A stretch of 64,000 bases of DNA from Desulfocicer sp963675955 (GCA_963675955.2 CAXXVR010000009.1:1550001-1614000), one strand, 5' to 3'; numbered from the stretch's first letter, positions 26,001-39,208 are shown. Numbers and translations are program-made. The notes: a model not told the origin generated them from the sequence alone.

Positions 26001-29000
26001 GTAAATAATTTATAGATATCTTAATGAAAACCTTCTTAAGTGACCAAGAAATTCAAAAGCTTAACTTTCATACAAACTTCAGGAGCATAGTGTGGATTTG
26101 ATAATTTAGTTGTTAAATAAAATTTAAAATCATCATTGTAATCAATAATCTTATCAGCTATCTAAATTGTATATGATGCTCCCTTCTTCAACAAACATTT
26201 GTTCAAAATTGGTTCAAAAATAGGATCAATTGTCTCACCAATATTCTCTAATAAAACAGGCTGTCCATAAATAATAGCTTACTCTAATTTATTTGCCATT
26301 GTAGTAACAGAATCAGTAGACTTCATGATCATCAAAGGTGGTGTTGTAGTCTTTTCACGCTCTTTGATCCAAATATTTGCCTACATTTAAGGGTCAATCA
26401 TTAATGGCCATCGTTTACTCCTTTACATTATTATAGCATTATCAATCGAGAAGTCATCATTAGGTAATTTATGTTAATTAACCCATATCCCACGAGTAAT
26501 AGGATCCGTCAAAGTATTTTTTAATGAAAAATCTTTTGAGACTGAAATTCCAAGCCCCGCTAATAATTTATCCCATTTATTAATGCAATTCTTTCTATAT
26601 TCTACTGGGAACGCTCCCATATATGTAATGATTCCAGATGATAATATGATATCTCCTACCACACTTTATTCTTCAATTTTATAATTCTAAGCATATTTTT
26701 ACCAATTTTACTTTTAACTTCCTAATCCTTCAAGTAGCTTTAATGCGCGATTCAATTTCTTTTCACGGGTATCTTTTTCTTATTTTGCTAAATTATATTC
26801 ATTTTCTAATTAGGTTATGATATCAAGAACTTCCTATAATAAATTTCTTTTTATTTATAATAATCGGTCTGACTCCTCAAGCGATGCCTAAACTTATTAA
26901 AGTTCTTTTCCTTTAGGATCCACAACAAGCAAAGCTTCGTAAGTTAGATAGACACTTCTGACCCAGTTTGCCATATACTTAGTAGCTTCTGACACTTTAC
27001 TCATTTATTCATCAGAAAAATTCGGGTCTTCAACTAATTCTTTTATCTTCTCAATTTTATTCTTTGGAATAGCTCGAATTGCTTCTTCATTGTATCCCTT
27101 CATTTTATTTTTTAATTTAGAAGTCAGTACAAACCTTTTTGAATAATCCCAAAAATCTTTCACTTTTTCCAATGACCCTGGAGCTTTTGGTTATAATTTA
27201 ACATTATCATCAATGCAAAACACATAACATAAACCTTTCATAAGCTTATCCAAAGCATCTGGCGGCGAACTAAGACTCTTAATAAAAGTAATATGATTTA
27301 TTGTCACTTTTTCAAGATCTTGCTTTACATTCTCAAGTATTGGCAGAACTTAGTCTAACTGACTCTAGCATTCATTTTTCAATTTCGTTGCCTCTTCTCT
27401 CTTTTTAGTGTATTCAAGTTCTTCTTTTAAATATTACTCTTTTTTTAAATCCGCATCCTTTTGTTTAACTTTAAGGTTCTCGAGCAAAATCTAATTCTAA
27501 TTCTCTTTTGATTTGATTTCTAATTTGGGTTATAATTCCTTTACTTCCATTGGCATCTACTCCTTTTTTGCCACATTATATTCATTTTCTAATTAGGCTA
27601 CGATATCAAGAACTTCCTATAATAAATTTCTTTTTATTTATAATAATCGGTCTGACTCCTCAAGCGATGCCTAAACTTATTAAAGTTCTTTTCCTTTAGG
27701 ATCCACAACAAGCAAAGCTTCGTAAGTTAGATAGACACTTCTGACCCAGTTTGCCATATACTTAGTAGCTTCTGACACTTTACTCATTTATTCATCAGAA
27801 AAATTCGGGTCTTCAACTAATTCTTTTATCTTCTCAATTTTATTCTTTGGAATAGCTCGAATTGCTTCTTCATTGTATCCCTTCATTTTATTTTTTAATT
27901 TAGAAGTCAGTACAAACCTTTTTGAATAATCCCAAAAATCTTTCACTTTTTCCAATGACCCTGGAGCTTTTGGTTATAATTTAACATTATCATCAATGCA
28001 AAACACATAACATAAACCTTTCATAAGCTTATCCAAAGCATCTGGCGGCGAACTAAGACTCTTAATAAAAGTAATATGATTTATTGTCACTTTTTCAAGA
28101 TCTTGCTTTACATTCTCAAGTATTGGCAGAACTTAGTCTAACTGACTCTAGCATTCATTTTTCAATTTCGTTGCCTCTTCTCTCTTTTTAGTGTATTCAA
28201 GTTCTTCTTTTAAATATTACTCTTTTTTTAAATCCGCATCCTTTTGTTTAACTTTAAGGTTCTTGAGCAAAATCTAATTCTAATTCTCTTTTGATTTGAT
28301 TTCTAATTTGGGTTATAATTCCTTTACTTCCATTGGCATCTACTCCTTTTTTGCCACATTATATTCATTTTCTAATTAGGCTACGATATCAAGAACTTCC
28401 TATAATAAATTTCTTTTTATTTATAATAATCGGTCTGACTCCTCAAGCGATGCCTAAACTTATTAAAGTTCTTTTCCTTTAGGATCCACAACAAGCAAAG
28501 CTTCGTAAGTTAGATAGACACTTCTGACCCAGTTTGCCATATACTTAGTAGCTTCTGACACTTTACTCATTTATTCATCAGAAAAATTCGGGTCTTCAAC
28601 TAATTCTTTTATCTTCTCAATTTTATTCTTTGGAATAGCTCGAATTGCTTCTTCATTGTATCCCTTCATTTTATTTTTTAATTTAGAAGTCAGTACAAAC
28701 CTTTTTGAATAATCCCAAAAATCTTTCACTTTTTCCAATGACCCTGGAGCTTTTGGTTATAATTTAACATTATCATCAATGCAAAACACATAACATAAAC
28801 CTTTCATAAGCTTATCCAAAGCATCTGGCGGCGAACTAAGACTCTTAATAAAAGTAATATGATTTATTGTCACTTTTTCAAGATCTTGCTTTACATTCTC
28901 AAGTATTGGCAGAACTTAGTCTAACTGACTCTAGCATTCATTTTTCAATTTCGTTGCCTCTTCTCTCTTTTTAGTGTATTCAAGTTCTTCTTTTAAATAT

Positions 29001-32000
29001 TACTCTTTTTTTAAATCCGCATCCTTTTGTTTAACTTTAAGGTTCTCGAGCAAAATCTAATTCTAATTCTCTTTTGATTTGATTTCTAATTTGGGTTATA
29101 ATTCCTTTACTTCCATTGGCATCTACTCCTTTTTTGCCACATTATATTCATTTTCTAATTAGGCTACGATATCAAGAACTTCCTATAATAAATTTCTTTT
29201 TATTTATAATAATCGGTCTGACTCCTCAAGCGATGCCTAAACTTATTAAAGTTCTTTTCCTTTAGGATCCACAACAAGCAAAGCTTCGTAAGTTAGATAG
29301 ACACTTCTGACCCAGTTTGCCATATACTTAGTAGCTTCTGACACTTTACTCATTTATTCATCAGAAAAATTCGGGTCTTCAACTAATTCTTTTATCTTCT
29401 CAATTTTATTCTTTGGAATAGCTCGAATTGCTTCTTCATTGTATCCCTTCATTTTATTTTTTAATTTAGAAGTCAGTACAAACCTTTTTGAATAATCCCA
29501 AAAATCTTTCACTTTTTCCAATGACCCTGGAGCTTTTGGTTATAATTTAACATTATCATCAATGCAAAACACATAACATAAACCTTTCATAAGCTTATCC
29601 AAAGCATCTGGCGGCGAACTAAGACTCTTAATAAAAGTAATATGATTTATTGTCACTTTTTCAAGATCTTGCTTTACATTCTCAAGTATTGGCAGAACTT
29701 AGTCTAACTGACTCTAGCATTCATTTTTCAATTTCGTTGCCTCTTCTCTCTTTTTAGTGTATTCAAGTTCTTCTTTTAAATATTACTCTTTTTTTAAATC
29801 CGCATCCTTTTGTTTAACTTTAAGGTTCTCGAGCAAAATCTAATTCTAATTCTCTTTTGATTTGATTTCTAATTTGGGTTATAATTCCTTTACTTCCATT
29901 GGCATCTAATTCACCATAATTTCTAACTCCTTAAATTTTTCTAACCCTATTTCATAACGTGTTATCTATTTTTCAATTTCTTTCTCACGTTAATAATAAA
30001 GAGTTGAAAATGTCTCTAATAATTCCAAATAACTAATCGGTGCCACACAGAAATACCGCCGCGATTCCTCTAAATATTATTTACTTAACTATTATACAGT
30101 CAATTACATATCAACACATGTTTTCACAAGCCCATCAACAACTGCATTTGAAAATTATTTTATTTTTTGGATATTTTATAAAGCTGTAGAAATTAAAGCT
30201 TCTTCTGGCCATGGAAAAAACCAATCAATAGTCGTGCAATTAAGAAGTCCAGGGAATGTACGAATTCTTTTTCTAAATGTCTCTCCAACAGGACTCATAC
30301 ATATCACCATATGCAAATTTTGCTTACATTATTAAAGGAAATACTCAAACTTTTAATTGGGTGTTAATAATCCTGCTAGTGCAGGATTATTTAATACTTC
30401 TTAAGTGATATCTTCAATAATCTTTTGCTTTTCTTCCATTGAGAATAAATTTGATACTTCGCCATTATTTACTATATTACATATATCCTCTAACATTGAC
30501 TCATCTAGCGTTAATGTATCATTATATATAAAGACTGTTGGCTTATTTTTTGCTAATTTCATAACTTTTTATAATTCTTTAATTCATTCTTTGGGATTAA
30601 CCTATACAAATCAATTACATCATATAAAAATAACTTAAATTTATTCAAAATCAGCAATATGGCAGGCCAAACTGGCCATGGATTTTCTTCCCGAACCACC
30701 AACTCCTACCAATAACGCATGTCCAAACGTAGTTGTGATAATTCTATGAATCTTGATTACATGTTCCAAAGCATTCATAAACAAGACTAAATCCATCCGA
30801 TTTGATGTATGTGTACAATTATAATTTTCTAAAGCTTCCTCTGAAAATTTTTTGAGTTTTTAAAAATCTGCTAATTCACAATAAATATCAGAGAGAGGAT
30901 GTTGGGAAGTATCACCTTCAGGTTAAATAGTTGGGACAAATGAACAGAAAAGAAGTGGGTCATTTATGATAAGAGTTTTCCAGTCACGATGAAATGTTTT
31001 TAAAACAATATCTTGTAAGACTTTTTTTTATAAATTAATGAAACAAAATTAGAAAATTACTTGAGTTAAAAAAATTTCGATCTATTGTATTAATTAGACG
31101 ATCCTAGAAAACACGGGAACATTCATGTATCCATAGACGTAAGAATTCATTATCATCTTTGCAAGATTAATAAGTAGTTTTGGAAATCCCTTAAAATACT
31201 TTAGAAATATCTCGCAGATTATAAATATAGTGGGATTTTGCAGGTGTTGGCAGCAATTCTTTAGATGTCTATATATAAATTATTTTAAAAAAATATTAGA
31301 GATCTTACTTTGATAATTTAATATAATTTAATAGTTGATAGTACAAGATCATCCTTTAAATTAGTTATCGTTTGGATTGGTGGTTTAGCGAGGTTCATAA
31401 AATACCATTCAAGTATATTTGAAAAGATTTTTATCATCGAAACTTCTGAAAATGGTGCTGCATACATTATATTAAAGTGTCTTGAACATCGCTAGGTTAT
31501 TGAATTATGACCTTGCGAAGGCGGGCCCATTGCTGCTATAAATACAATATTTTAAAGAGTTTTATTCTCTTTGGATTCGAGATCGAACCAACCAGAAGTG
31601 TCCATCCATTGTCGGAGAAGTTCTTTAAAAGAATTTAATTTAAATGAATTTTAATAGAATAATTACCAATAGGTGGTTATGCTCCATAGCTTTCTTTCAT
31701 TGGCATATTTATATCATCAATAAATATAACAATCTATGCTTTTTGGTCTTCAGGACCAAAGCATCCCTTTTTTCTTTTGGTATTCACTTTAGATTCAATG
31801 ATTTTCTATAACTAATTAGCAGTTGTTTATCCAGATAAAGAAGTACATAGATTCGTATAGGTTTAATTACAGAAGTTTTTTTGTAATTCTGAGACAATAT
31901 TAACTGTCTTTCCTGTACCCGTTGGACCTGTTAGAAGAAAATGAAGTCCAGAGGAAATAGAAAGCATGAGGAAAAAATTGTTACGTACTGAGTCTAATGT

Positions 32001-35000
32001 TGGAATTATTAATTCATGATACTTTAGTTCCTTTTGTATTTTGAAAGGAGGAATTAATTATATCCAATTCATCCATACTTTTTGATTCTTTTCAAAACAA
32101 ATTTCAAAGACATCTTAATCCTTCATTTATAAAGCGAGGGGTTTCTTTTCATACTATCCTTGAAGATCAATCTTATATTCAGAAGCAATATCCTTCCCTG
32201 CAATAATATCATAAATTAATTAATTGAATTGTTTGCGGCTGTCTTCTTCTAAACATCCTCCAAAACTCCAAATTAGCGAAAAGATTATGTAATTTAGAAG
32301 GATGTCACAAATTTCTTTGGGGATCTTTAGTGTTTCTTTGTCTGTATCCATATAATCATCCACAAAAGTGTGGAATAATTTTAAAAAAGTGCAGCACATT
32401 TCCATTTCAGATATTTGCTTTAAAAAAAATAATTTTTAAAAATTAAGAATTTACCATCGGAAATTTCCCATATTTCAAAACAAAAGCAGAACAATAATCT
32501 ACACCCATCTTCATATTCATTAAGATGAACTCTTTTTCTTTTTCCAAACTTTCTGGCAACTTGTTCTCCACATATGATTTCAACAAGACCTCCCATCCCA
32601 AATTCTTAGCCTCTAAGTATATCACTCCGCACCTACTAACAGTAGCCGGTGATGCACAGTTCAGATCCTATACTTCAAACATCATTGTCATCTATGGTGT
32701 TAATTTAATAATTTCTCCTGTTGTTAAACAAAGTTTCTTATTATCATCAAGGACTGCATTCATATTTTCGACCCAAAAAGCATCAACTGGGCCATCAAAG
32801 ACGATCCAACGACGATCAGGATTGTCAACTGCATCCAAACACTCACGCATTATTATTGGCAAAACACCATCCGACCAACTTTTTGTATCTTAATCAAACA
32901 GACCATATAGTTAATCTACTGTTATGGATTTTGGGTTGATTTTATAAAGTATTACATTTTCCATCTCAGGATCGCCTTTGCTTTTCCCCATCCCTTTTGC
33001 CAGAATCTCCATCACTTTTGTCTTCCCACTAAACGCTTCCCCAACAAGCATTAATCCATGTCTCACTAAAATTGTATCAAACAATTAAATACACTTATTT
33101 AAAAATTTATCTTCTGTTTATAGATTTTATGCCAAACAAGCTTCCTTTAGATTATTCATTAATTTCCCATAAGCACGTTCCTTTACCTCTGTTTCAGGGA
33201 ATAGATCACTTGTTATACTATTAAATAAAGGAATATCGTTAATAGTAAATTTTGGCAAATTGATATCCAATAAAGCACGCAGACAAATCATATCTTCTTG
33301 CTGATCGTCCATTTTTCGTTTAAGATCTCCTGCAGCAGTAAGGATTGCCTTTAATGCTCTCATTCCAAAATCATAATGATATTATGAGGATAATTATTCA
33401 GAAGAAAGTCTTAATGATGCAACAACTTTTTTAGCTAAATTTCTTGCATTTTAAAACCCAAAACTATATAAAAGGATTTCTGAAATTAATAAATAATCAG
33501 GCACCATCATCGCGCATGGTCTGAATAAAGCTTTTAAGTTATCTGGGACTTCAGTACGTCCTGCATAACCAGGATTCATTGTAATATTGATACAGCAAGT
33601 ACTAATAAGATTAATATCTTCGCCTTCAAAGAAGAACTATTTCTTTTTTTCTTTGATGGCCGTTTGAATAGTGCTCATTTACTAAGCAATAACAGATAGC
33701 ACTTCAAGATCGATTCTATTGAATTCATCAAAACAAGACCACGCACCACTTGATGCCAATCCTTTAAAAAACTTAGACATGGTTATGTAATCTAATCCAT
33801 CAGAACAATTAAACACTACACATTGCATTGCTATTGCTTTTCCTAGATCTTTGACTGACTCAGTCTTGCCTGTTCCAGCTGGACCCTAATAAATAATAAC
33901 ATAAGTATACTAAAGTACTTCTGGTGCACCACCATTAAAAAAATGGTAAGCATTCATTAAAGTTCTATAGCATCTTTCTGTTAATGGTGTGATAACTAAA
34001 CGTGTTGAGTTTCCAAGGTACTCATACCCATAGTTCTATTCTGCGTTGATAATTCTGATTTTGACAATTTATCCTTATCCTTATGCAGCCTTCTTCCCAA
34101 TATTCTCAAAATAATACCTTAACTATCCAATTCATGCAAAATCTGTCACATTCATAATTTTTTTCATTTATAAATCTTCGATAATATCTTTATTATGCAC
34201 ATCAATTGTCACTAAAGCTCCTAATAGAACTCTCTGCCATTAATTCAAATCCCCACGCACTAATTCAATCACTGATCTTAGTTCTTCTTATAATTGTTAT
34301 AGATACTCAAGCATGCTTGATTATTCAGTCTAAAGTTAAGTAAATGCATTGTTTGCGCCCTTTGTCCACTGGATCATATTAACAGCCAAAATAATTTAGG
34401 CTGGCCATTGAAGCACCCAATCAATACGCTTTCTTTTATCCGTGATACTTTTAAACATAATATCCTTTAAAGTTTCTCTCATCATTTCTTCGATTTCTAA
34501 CAGCCATCGTTCAACATTTCCCTTTTTTTCTCCTTGGTTCACATCTACTGGTTTTAATAAAGGAACACGTTCCTTTTCTGGAGAAATCATATCAGTGACA
34601 CATTAGCGTTCATCAAATTAAAGTTAATTGATAGCTTAAAAGCATTTATTTATATGTGGTTAAATGGCCTTTGGGTCCTTTGTTTATGCTAAAATTTCTA
34701 ACTATTTTATAAATTTAAATATAAAATTTCTAGAAAAATACCAATTCATCATTAGACAGGAAATAAAATCTGGAAAAATGTCTTCTTTTTGTTTCTAGAT
34801 ATTCACTCAAACTTTTCTAAATCAAATCTAATTTATTATTATAGTTAATAAAGTCATTCTTTAGTTTTTCTGCAATATTCAACACCTATGGCTAAAAGCA
34901 AAATTTAAAAAACACAATTTTCTTTATTAAAATACCTCTTTAATATTATTCCATTGTCTGCACCCAAAATGTGTTCACAGTATCAAAACTCTCCTTTTCT

Positions 35001-35347
35001 AAAGGCAAACTTGTTTTAATATTCTCACTCGCAAAAATTGATTCTAAGTATACTCATGACTGCTAACACTTGATCCACTAACCAAGCGCATCCTATGTCA
35101 AAAGCAATTTTTATTCCAAGTCATTTGCTGTTGTCAATACTGGCTTTATATCAGGAGAAGATTTCATAAGCAAGACAACATTTAAAAATTCATCTAATTT
35201 TTATTAAATTTAATCTATCCCTTTTAGAACTAGTTTCTTTGTTTTAGGGATGGTAGTAATCTCAAATTTTAATTCTCGAAGTTTATCCAAGATCTCAGTC
35301 AATTTCTTTTGAGAAATGTTTTGTGGACTATTTGATTCCATTTTCAT
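23031..35347 (-). CDS. Dynein heavy chain motor, tail-less, with four tandem stalk/MTBD units
   Basis: The start is at 35347 (MKMESNSPQNISQKKLTE), already inside the linker: QQSWVYLESIFAS follows about residue 90, and its Trp is TGA at 35054. P-loops are AAA1 GPAGTGKTE (about 33870), AAA2 VGEAFSGKT (about 33040), AAA3 LLTGPTGTGKT (about 31910) and AAA4 LVGVGGSGRKS (about 30700). The stalk region 26790-29899 is quadrupled. AAA5 onward follows LNRALKLLEGLG, with NYGGRVTDDKDRR near 24350 and the C-terminal YKTSKRRGVLSTTGHSTNF. The stop is TGA 23031-23033. A normal heavy chain has about 1,300 more N-terminal residues for dimerisation and intermediate-chain binding. These appear absent: an Spb1 fragment and another gene lie upstream. 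The type is axonemal-like; the class is unresolved. Confidence 0.85.
26790..29899 (-). repeat. 783-bp tandem repeat x4 encoding the dynein stalk and microtubule-binding domain
   Basis: Unit boundaries, marked by a shared sequence starting TGGCATCTA, fall at 27551, 28334, 29117 and 29900: three exact 783-bp steps (261 codons, in frame). The leftmost copy (26790-27550) ends in the native coiled-coil exit toward AAA5. Each unit runs VKELQPKLEIKSKENQ (CC1), SLSSPPDALDKLMKG, LVEDPNFSDEQMSKVSE, MANWVRSVYLTYEALLVVDP (MTBD exit) and LQEVLDIVAQLENEYN (CC2). The next unit starts at QMPMEVKEL. Copies are almost identical; I noticed a C/T difference in one (TCTTGAG versus TCTCGAG, 28262) and edge differences in the leftmost one. 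Confidence 0.95.
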
Positions 35348-35590
35348 GTTTTTTTTTTAATATTTTTTTTAATAAATGTTTATTAAAATACTTAAAATTT
35401 TGAATTTAAATACATAAAAAAATTTTGAATTTTTATATTAAATTGAAGTAATTTTTATAAAAATTAATTATTAAAAAATAATAGTTATACAAGAATAATT
35501 CATAAAATTAAGATCTTAAAACTATTGTGTAGTAAATTTAAGATAAATAAATATTCACTAAAAAATTAAAGGAACTTGAAAAATTTTAAA

Positions 35591-35946
35591 GGAAAAAGTG
35601 AAAGTCCGTTTGCTATTCTTTATGACTTTAATAAAATTGAAGGAAATGAAGAAGAAAAAAAGGAATTTATGGCAAAGGTTAAACCGCCAGAGGATTAGGA
35701 GCTTTATTTGGCGATTTAAAAGTTCTTGGGAAAAGAGAATTATTAGCTATTTTAAAATGGAGGTCAAAGATATTATTTAAACTGAATTTAAAAAAAACAA
35801 AAGAAGAAATTGATACGGGGATGATGAACTAGATAATCGAATTTATAAAAAGCAATATTACAAATCTTTTAAACGACCAAAGAATGTTTATTGTAATTGT
35901 TGAAATTTGTTTTGAATTTACATAGCATTTTACTTATTTGTCTTGA
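35591..35946 (+). pseudogene. Fragment of Spb1/FTSJ3-like rRNA methyltransferase
   Basis: Two overlapping frames together read like the segment after the methyltransferase domain of Spb1. ILYDFNKIEGNEEEKKEF and MAKVKPPEDQE sit in the first frame. ALFGDLKVLGKRELLAILKW and RSKILFKLNLKKTKEE follow in a frame offset by one base near 35699. DLKVLGKREL with LKWR is characteristic of Spb1. The methyltransferase core and the long charged C-terminus are absent, and a TGA ends the frame at 35944-35946. I regard it as a truncated, frameshifted remnant. A sequencing indel plus an unusual short gene is the alternative. Confidence 0.45.
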
Positions 35947-36025
35947 AACTTAAAGTCACAGAGACAAATAAGGCAATGAATAAGATGGCTTTCATTAACT
36001 AACTATGCCTTTTTTTTTTAAATAA

Positions 36026-38915
36026 ATGGCTTTTCAAATTTATTTCAATTTAACAATTTACTTACAAAAATAAAAAATCTTTCTAACACTATCGTTGGCT
36101 GGGCATATCTATGTTTCAGACGCTACCTTGACTATCAAAATAAAGTATTTCATTTATTTTTTTAAAATTCTATCATTAAGAAGGAGAAGGAGAAAAAACG
36201 GTGAAAATTACAGAGACAGCTTCCCCATCTAATACTGGCATCACAACCATAGTAAAAAATGCTGATTATAATAAACATCCTGGTACAACTGGTATAGTAA
36301 ATTCAGTTGTCGATGTGCCAACAGCTATGGACCAGACAATAACTGAATATACGGATGTATTTAAAAAAACATCAACTAATGGGAGAGCATCAATTAAATA
36401 TTAAAGTGGAACCTTTGATTTGCTTGTGCTAATTAAAACAACATATGGTTAATAATCCTGTGGAGCTGATAATCCTGAATTGTACGGTGAAGGTTGTGTT
36501 GCTGAAGGTTTTACATCAGTAGGAGCAGCTATAAATATGGAATACATTGTAGCTAAAGCCTCAAGTTTGGTGATAAAAATTCTTGCTAATAAATTTGTCC
36601 TGAGTTTGGAGAAAATTATGATAATGATAATGATAAAACAATCTTTAAGGGAGTTGAAGTCATGCATGCATCAGCTGGTGATACTGCTGATGTAGCAAGC
36701 TTTTATGGAGGAAAAGCAACAAAGCTTGTTAATGAAACTTGCTTACATGCTTCTGATACTAATGGTCGTTTATATGATGATACTACTTATATTCCACTTG
36801 CCACACTGCTGGCCGTGAAGAATGTAATCATAGAGATTATTATCCGTTATTAAATGTATTTTTAATTAAATAAAATAAATTATTCTTAGATGATTGAAGT
36901 TCCTTCACCTTTATTTCCTTCCTTTGCTTAATATGCTGCTACTTTGGATATTATTTTAACTGAATATGTTATATTTTAATCCTAAGCTCTTCCTTTTGTG
37001 ATTAATACAACTCAAACTGAAGTCATTGGGTCTTCATTTCAGAGTAATATTGAACCCACAGATATTAAAACAGATTTCATACTAGATGGACATATGACTA
37101 ATGGATTTACTGACTTATTAAATGATAATTCTGATGGAATAGAAGATTCTGCTGGACAATTTCTGGCTTCAGCTCATTTTACAGTGCATTCATTTGAAAA
37201 ATATTGGGAAGATCAATATTTACTTGGAGTCTTGACAACTCTACAAGTGTTCCATTTAAAGGAACTTGCACTGAAATGACTATTAAATCGACTATAACAT
37301 AGTATTTGATCGTTTGTCCTTTTGAAGGATCATTTGAAAGTGGGTCTACTAATATTTCAGATTTATCTCCTTAAATAAAATTTGATTCTTGGAAATGGCC
37401 TGATTATTATGGAGAGGGTGTAGAAATTGGAGCTCATTTGAGATTTCTCTGGACAGCCAGAGTAGGCAACTTACTGTCATTCTTTTAAACTGGAGTATAA
37501 GGAATGGCAAAATTAAATTGTACTCTTAACCCAGCCACCCAAATTTTTGGATTAAATACTACTTAAAAAAAAGCTACTATATCTATAATTCCTTTAACTA
37601 CTCTATTACTAAAGGCAGCAACAACTACTGAAGGCGAGAGAAAAACAATGACAATTGTTTTAAGTACATATGAAACAACTTCTTCGGATCCTAAAATTAC
37701 ACAATGTTATTGTGGAATAACGAATGTAAAATGTACGGTTGGCTTAGCTGCTAATGATAAAGATTTTATTTTTACTTTGACAAATACAGATACAGAAAAT
37801 GATGTTACTATTTCAGCTTCATCAATTTCTTTAACATTCTGGCTCTTTTCGAGTAGTAGTGATTCTGAGAGTTAAAATTACACCGCCCAAATTTTAGCTA
37901 CTTTTTATACTGATTTAAAAGCAAGTCCTAATACTGGATATGCAACAGTAATAAATGATTGTTAGAATTCAGTATCAGGACTTCAGGATCTAATGAGAAT
38001 CGTAAGATTACAGTCAAAGATCCAAGTCGTCACAGTTTAGTTATCGATTCTCGTACTTATTTCTCTTTCTCTTTCAGTACCCCATACGATGTACTTGATA
38101 TTACAAAATACAAAATCAACCTTGCCTATTTAGACTCTCCTAATTTAGCACTTGTTGATAATTTACGGTGTGAATTATCAACAAGCACATCTATTTCTCA
38201 TGACTTCTCCACATTTAGTTACTCAGTTTTATCTGATATTTAAATTTAATACAAACAAACAGAAACAACACTTGATTATCCAACAGAAAAGGGTCATGCC
38301 TAATTCACTTTCAAATGCTATGGTGGCAAAGTACAAGAAAATAAACCAAGCTCAAGTTCTTTAATCACAGTTGAAAATTATTATGGATCTGAATTAATAG
38401 GAAGTGGCAGCTATGATGATCAATCAGAGAAATACAGTGGACTTAAAACAGTATCCTCTGAGTCCAGTGTCGCAACAATTACAATGAATAGATTATTTGA
38501 TAGCGTGGGATAAGACTCAACATACACTTTCAACGTCAAAGTAGAAGCAAAAACAGATATTAACGAAACAACAAATGTCACTTTCGGATAATGAATTAAC
38601 AATTTTGCGGCTTCATGCACAACAAATATTACTAGAAGAGTGAAAATCACTTTATCAGCTGATGACAACAACACTTCTGAAAGACTTTATGCTTTAACAG
38701 TTAGTGGCATTCCAACATACAATTATGAACAAACTTAAGTAAATCCCCCTCTTGTATGGTTTGGCAGTGTAACAGAACCCTTGATCCCAACTTATAAGAC
38801 AAATCTAGGTTATTTCAATGGCACTTCTAATTTAAAACAATTCACAAAAATATATTTTTGATAAATAAAAAAATTTTTGTTGTCACTGTTTGCTATACTC
38901 TTATTCATGTTTTGA
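36026..38915 (+). CDS. Secreted or surface-anchored protein, frame interrupted
   Basis: The N-terminus (KIFLTLSLAGHIYVSDA, after an ATG at 36026 or 36005) looks like a signal peptide. A long Ser/Thr/Asn-rich ectodomain with scattered cysteines follows (QSCGADNPELYGEGCVAEGF, CYCGITNVKC, CTTNITRRVK) with several N-x-S/T sites. The C-terminus is a hydrophobic stretch FLLSLFAILLFMF before TGA at 38913, suggesting a membrane or GPI-type anchor. A 17-nt intron (around 36551) restores one frame. Two further frame changes, near 37200 and 37975, have no obvious intron and may be indels or decay. One TGA (38596) reads as Trp. No domain is recognised; a cell-surface role is inferred from topology only. 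Confidence 0.5.
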
Positions 38916-39208
38916 AATTACACCAAAATATACAACTTAGCCGATTTTATATTAACTCACTTGGACTCATGATACTATAGCCTTATATTTCACCTCCCAC
39001 CTTTATTCATAGTAACAGTTAATGAAAAATTACTTAGAAACAGACTATCAGGTCCCAAAAATAAATTAAATAGAGTTATTTAGTTTTAGAAGTAGTTTAG
39101 ATTTGTGGATGCTTTGAATTTTAATTTATTATGAATATATTTGATTAAATTTTCATGTTTGTTTGAATATTTTTATCAGAATAATAATTAAAATTATATA
39201 GTTTGTGT

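Noticed and set aside
32525..32939. Plus-strand ORFs of 70-120 codons within the dynein gene
   Set aside because: They overlap the AAA2 region of the dynein on the opposite strand, which carries unmistakable motifs; they have no independent features.
35598..35780. Lys/Arg-rich short ORF starting MKVRLLFFM
   Set aside because: It is an off-frame reading of the Spb1-like segment, which has clear family similarity in the other two frames.
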